Origin: Psychroflexus planctonicus | Lineage (GTDB): Bacteria; Bacteroidota; Bacteroidia; Flavobacteriales; Flavobacteriaceae | Assembly: GCF_014640195.1 (NCBI RefSeq) | Contig: NZ_BMGM01000001.1 | Location: 372,001 to 436,000 of the forward strand | Direction: 5' to 3' | DNA: 64,000 nucleotides | Part shown: positions 62,160 through 64,000 of the stretch, one piece after another | How the letters are laid out: every line of letters begins with the position of its first letter | Numbering within the stretch: the stretch's first letter is position 1 | Notes under the pieces: generated by a model | The model's database searches: none | What the model saw: the letters and a program-made list of their open reading frames with translations, nothing else | What the model was told of the DNA's origin: nothing | Made by a program: the position numbers and the translations under genes

Positions 62160-63986
62160 ATGTTTTCAATTCCATTTTATAAAAATTCTCCAAATTTTTA
62201 TTTTTTAATTCTGTGTATGTGTTCTGGCACTATATTAGGCCAGCAAAATTTATTAAAACAGAAACAAGAAGAAGCCTTTCAACTCATATTCACCAATCAA
62301 GATAAGGCTATTGTAATCATTGATTCTCTCATTGAAGCCAACAAAAACAATCTTGACTTTAAACAAGGCAAAAACTTTTCAAATAAAGGGGTTTATTACG
62401 CGGTAAAGAACCAATTGGATTCTGCTGCTGTTTATTTTAATAAGGCTATTGAGTTAACACCTAAGGATCATCAATTCTACCCGAAATTATTAAATAATCT
62501 AAGCATTGTCCACAAGAAAAAAGGAGAATATATAAAAGCAATTGAAACACTTGATGCAGCTTTGCAAATTGCAAATTCGCGAGATAATAAAGATGCAAAA
62601 TCCAAAATATACAGTGAATTATCGTCTGTTTACAGAAGTTTAGAAAAATACAATCTAGCCGTAAAATATAGCTTACAAGCAATTGAAATCATAAATACTA
62701 AATATACAGTTGATGCTTACGCACTAAATAATGAAAAACAAAAGTTAGCCAATCTATATAGAGCACTTGATAATAATGTTTTTGCTATTCAGCTTTATGA
62801 AGAAATCTTACCTTATTTTGAAAATGCCATTTATACAGATTCCAGAATTTCTACTTACATAAACTACGCAGCAAGCTTAATTAATGTAAGTGAATTTGAT
62901 AAGGCGAAAGTACTTTTAACAAAAGCAAAAAATGAATTAGTAAATTTTAAGAATAAAGAACTATTTGCTTTTTATAAGTTAACCTATGCCTTGTATTACA
63001 AAAAAACGGGAGAGCTTAGCAAAGCTGAAAGCTGTTTCGAAATAGCCTTATCGAATTTTGAGAATCACCTAGACAATTATCCCAAAACATTAAATGAATA
63101 TTTAAGTTTTCTACAAGCACAAAATAAATTTGACAAGTTAATAGATTTTGTAAATAGTGATAAAAAGATAGACAATATGCAGGTGGGGTTTCAAGACCTA
63201 GTTGATTACCATGGAGTACTTGGCTTGGCTTTCGAAAAAACAGGTGATTATCAAACATCATTGTACCATTACAAAAACAAAATTCGCTATTCAGATAGTT
63301 TAAGCCAACAAAATAATTTTGCAATTGCTAAAGATTTACAAGCCAAGTACCAGAATAAGATCTTAAGTCAGAAAAATAACTTATTACAGCAAGAAAATAT
63401 AATCCAAGGCAAAACTAATCTTATTGTTTTAATAACTAGCATCTCTTTAATAATCATTTTCTCAATATTGCTTATCCGCTATAAAAATAGAGTAAAAGCC
63501 GCCAAAAAGCACCAAGAATTGTCTGATCAAAAAATAAAAGCCGAAGAAAAACTTATTGAAATTAAGGATGCTTTGCTCAAAGAACAAAAAAAAGAATTAT
63601 TATCTCGTTCGTTTGAAATTAATAAACTGAATAAAGACATTCAGTTTATTAAAAAAAATATGGGTGCTGAAAATGAGATGGTTAAACAAAGGCTAAATGA
63701 TGTTGACCAATTTATATCACCAAAACATGAAATTGATAAATTACGTTACGAATTTGAAAGAGTTTACCCTAATTTTTATCAAGACATTAAAAAGATGTAC
63801 CCCAAATTAAATAAAAATGATGCCCTATTTTTATCGTTTGTAAAACTGAAGTTTACCTATAAAGAAATTGCCAACATACTAAATATTACACATAAAAGCG
63901 CAATTACTAAAAAGTATAGAATTGCTAAAAAGATGAACCTTGATAACAATGAAGATTTTTACGAATTTGTAGAAAAAAAATTGTAA
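62160..63986 (+). CDS. Membrane-anchored TPR protein with C-terminal HTH
   Basis: A 608-residue protein with an N-terminal signal (ending LGQQN, about residue 29). A periplasmic TPR array of roughly eight to ten repeats follows, at about 35-400 (for example KGVYYAVKNQLDSAAVYFNKAIEL). Then come one membrane helix (about 422-442), a coiled coil (about 445-520), and a C-terminal LuxR-like HTH (KNDALFLSFVKLKFTYKEIANILNITHKSAITKKYRIAKKM). This is the Bacteroidetes one-component design, in which a periplasmic TPR sensor controls a cytoplasmic DNA-binding domain. Targets are unknown. Confidence 0.88.
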   Translation: MFSIPFYKNSPNFYFLILCMCSGTILGQQNLLKQKQEEAFQLIFTNQDKAIVIIDSLIEANKNNLDFKQGKNFSNKGVYYAVKNQLDSAAVYFNKAIELTPKDHQFYPKLLNNLSIVHKKKGEYIKAIETLDAALQIANSRDNKDAKSKIYSELSSVYRSLEKYNLAVKYSLQAIEIINTKYTVDAYALNNEKQKLANLYRALDNNVFAIQLYEEILPYFENAIYTDSRISTYINYAASLINVSEFDKAKVLLTKAKNELVNFKNKELFAFYKLTYALYYKKTGELSKAESCFEIALSNFENHLDNYPKTLNEYLSFLQAQNKFDKLIDFVNSDKKIDNMQVGFQDLVDYHGVLGLAFEKTGDYQTSLYHYKNKIRYSDSLSQQNNFAIAKDLQAKYQNKILSQKNNLLQQENIIQGKTNLIVLITSISLIIIFSILLIRYKNRVKAAKKHQELSDQKIKAEEKLIEIKDALLKEQKKELLSRSFEINKLNKDIQFIKKNMGAENEMVKQRLNDVDQFISPKHEIDKLRYEFERVYPNFYQDIKKMYPKLNKNDALFLSFVKLKFTYKEIANILNITHKSAITKKYRIAKKMNLDNNEDFYEFVEKKL

Positions 63987-64000
63987 GTCTTGGCTATTAA

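Overview
The window is chromosomal DNA from a member of the Bacteroidota, almost certainly a marine or related Flavobacteriaceae. The evidence is AT-rich DNA, Bacteroidetes-type promoters (TTTG, about 19-22 nt, then TAnnTTTG), almost no Shine-Dalgarno sequences, a type B gliding/T9SS sorting domain, an exosortase XrtF pair, a DAHP synthase-chorismate mutase fusion, a long-tailed bS16, and the order purH-mreB-mreC-mreD-PBP2-rodA. I saw no rRNA, tRNA, CRISPR array, prophage or insertion sequence.

Layout. Positions 1-11.3 kb hold a truncated lipoprotein gene, rnhB, a putative porin, tatA, an M23 peptidase, a GH3 protein, an uncharacterised protein with a nucleoside-phosphorylase-like C-terminus, rfbB, hemB and an ABC ATPase. 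From 11.4 to 17.1 kb come a Rieske-like lipoprotein, greA, the xrtF pair, an fRMsr-like GAF protein, a CapD/WbpM-type dehydratase and comF. From 17.1 to 27.5 kb a long minus-strand block carries a crotonase, an NtrY-like kinase, hemJ, a PH-like membrane protein, the cell-elongation operon and purH.

From 27.8 to 38.5 kb lies a complete potassium-uptake locus: an NtrC-type sigma-54 response regulator, a 30-residue membrane microprotein, kdpF, kdpA, kdpB, kdpC, a porin, an NTF2-like protein, a kinase-less KdpD sensor and a separate histidine kinase. It replaces the usual KdpD/KdpE pair with a split sensor and a sigma-54 activator, and a sigma-54-like promoter sits before the structural genes. 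From 38.5 to 43 kb are an Opp/Dpp double ATPase, a DEDDy exonuclease, a serine hydrolase and SCO. From 43 to 47.1 kb is the Phe/Tyr operon (pheA, aminotransferase, tyrA, DAHPS-CM), preceded by an unannotated aromatic-rich leader peptide and an intrinsic terminator: a classical transcription attenuator. rpsP-rimM follow upstream.

From 48.6 to 55.3 kb are surface proteins, a pirin, a HigBA/RelE-type toxin-antitoxin module enclosed by two nearly identical 160-bp direct repeats, a cupin, and a GreA/B-like factor with a shortened coiled coil. From 55.3 to 64 kb is a signalling cluster: a sigma-54 response regulator, a FIST sensor protein and a hybrid kinase with an HPt domain in one operon, a divergent pseudo-receiver, a 41-residue membrane microprotein with a strong terminator, and a membrane-anchored TPR-HTH protein. 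A shared palindrome (ATTCTA-N5-TAGAAT) lies upstream of the operon and of the microprotein.

Limits: everything was read by eye. Family names come from remembered motifs, not database searches. The TAnnTTTG box is expected by chance roughly once per 1.5 kb per strand in DNA this AT-rich, so boxes without a good -33 element are weak evidence.
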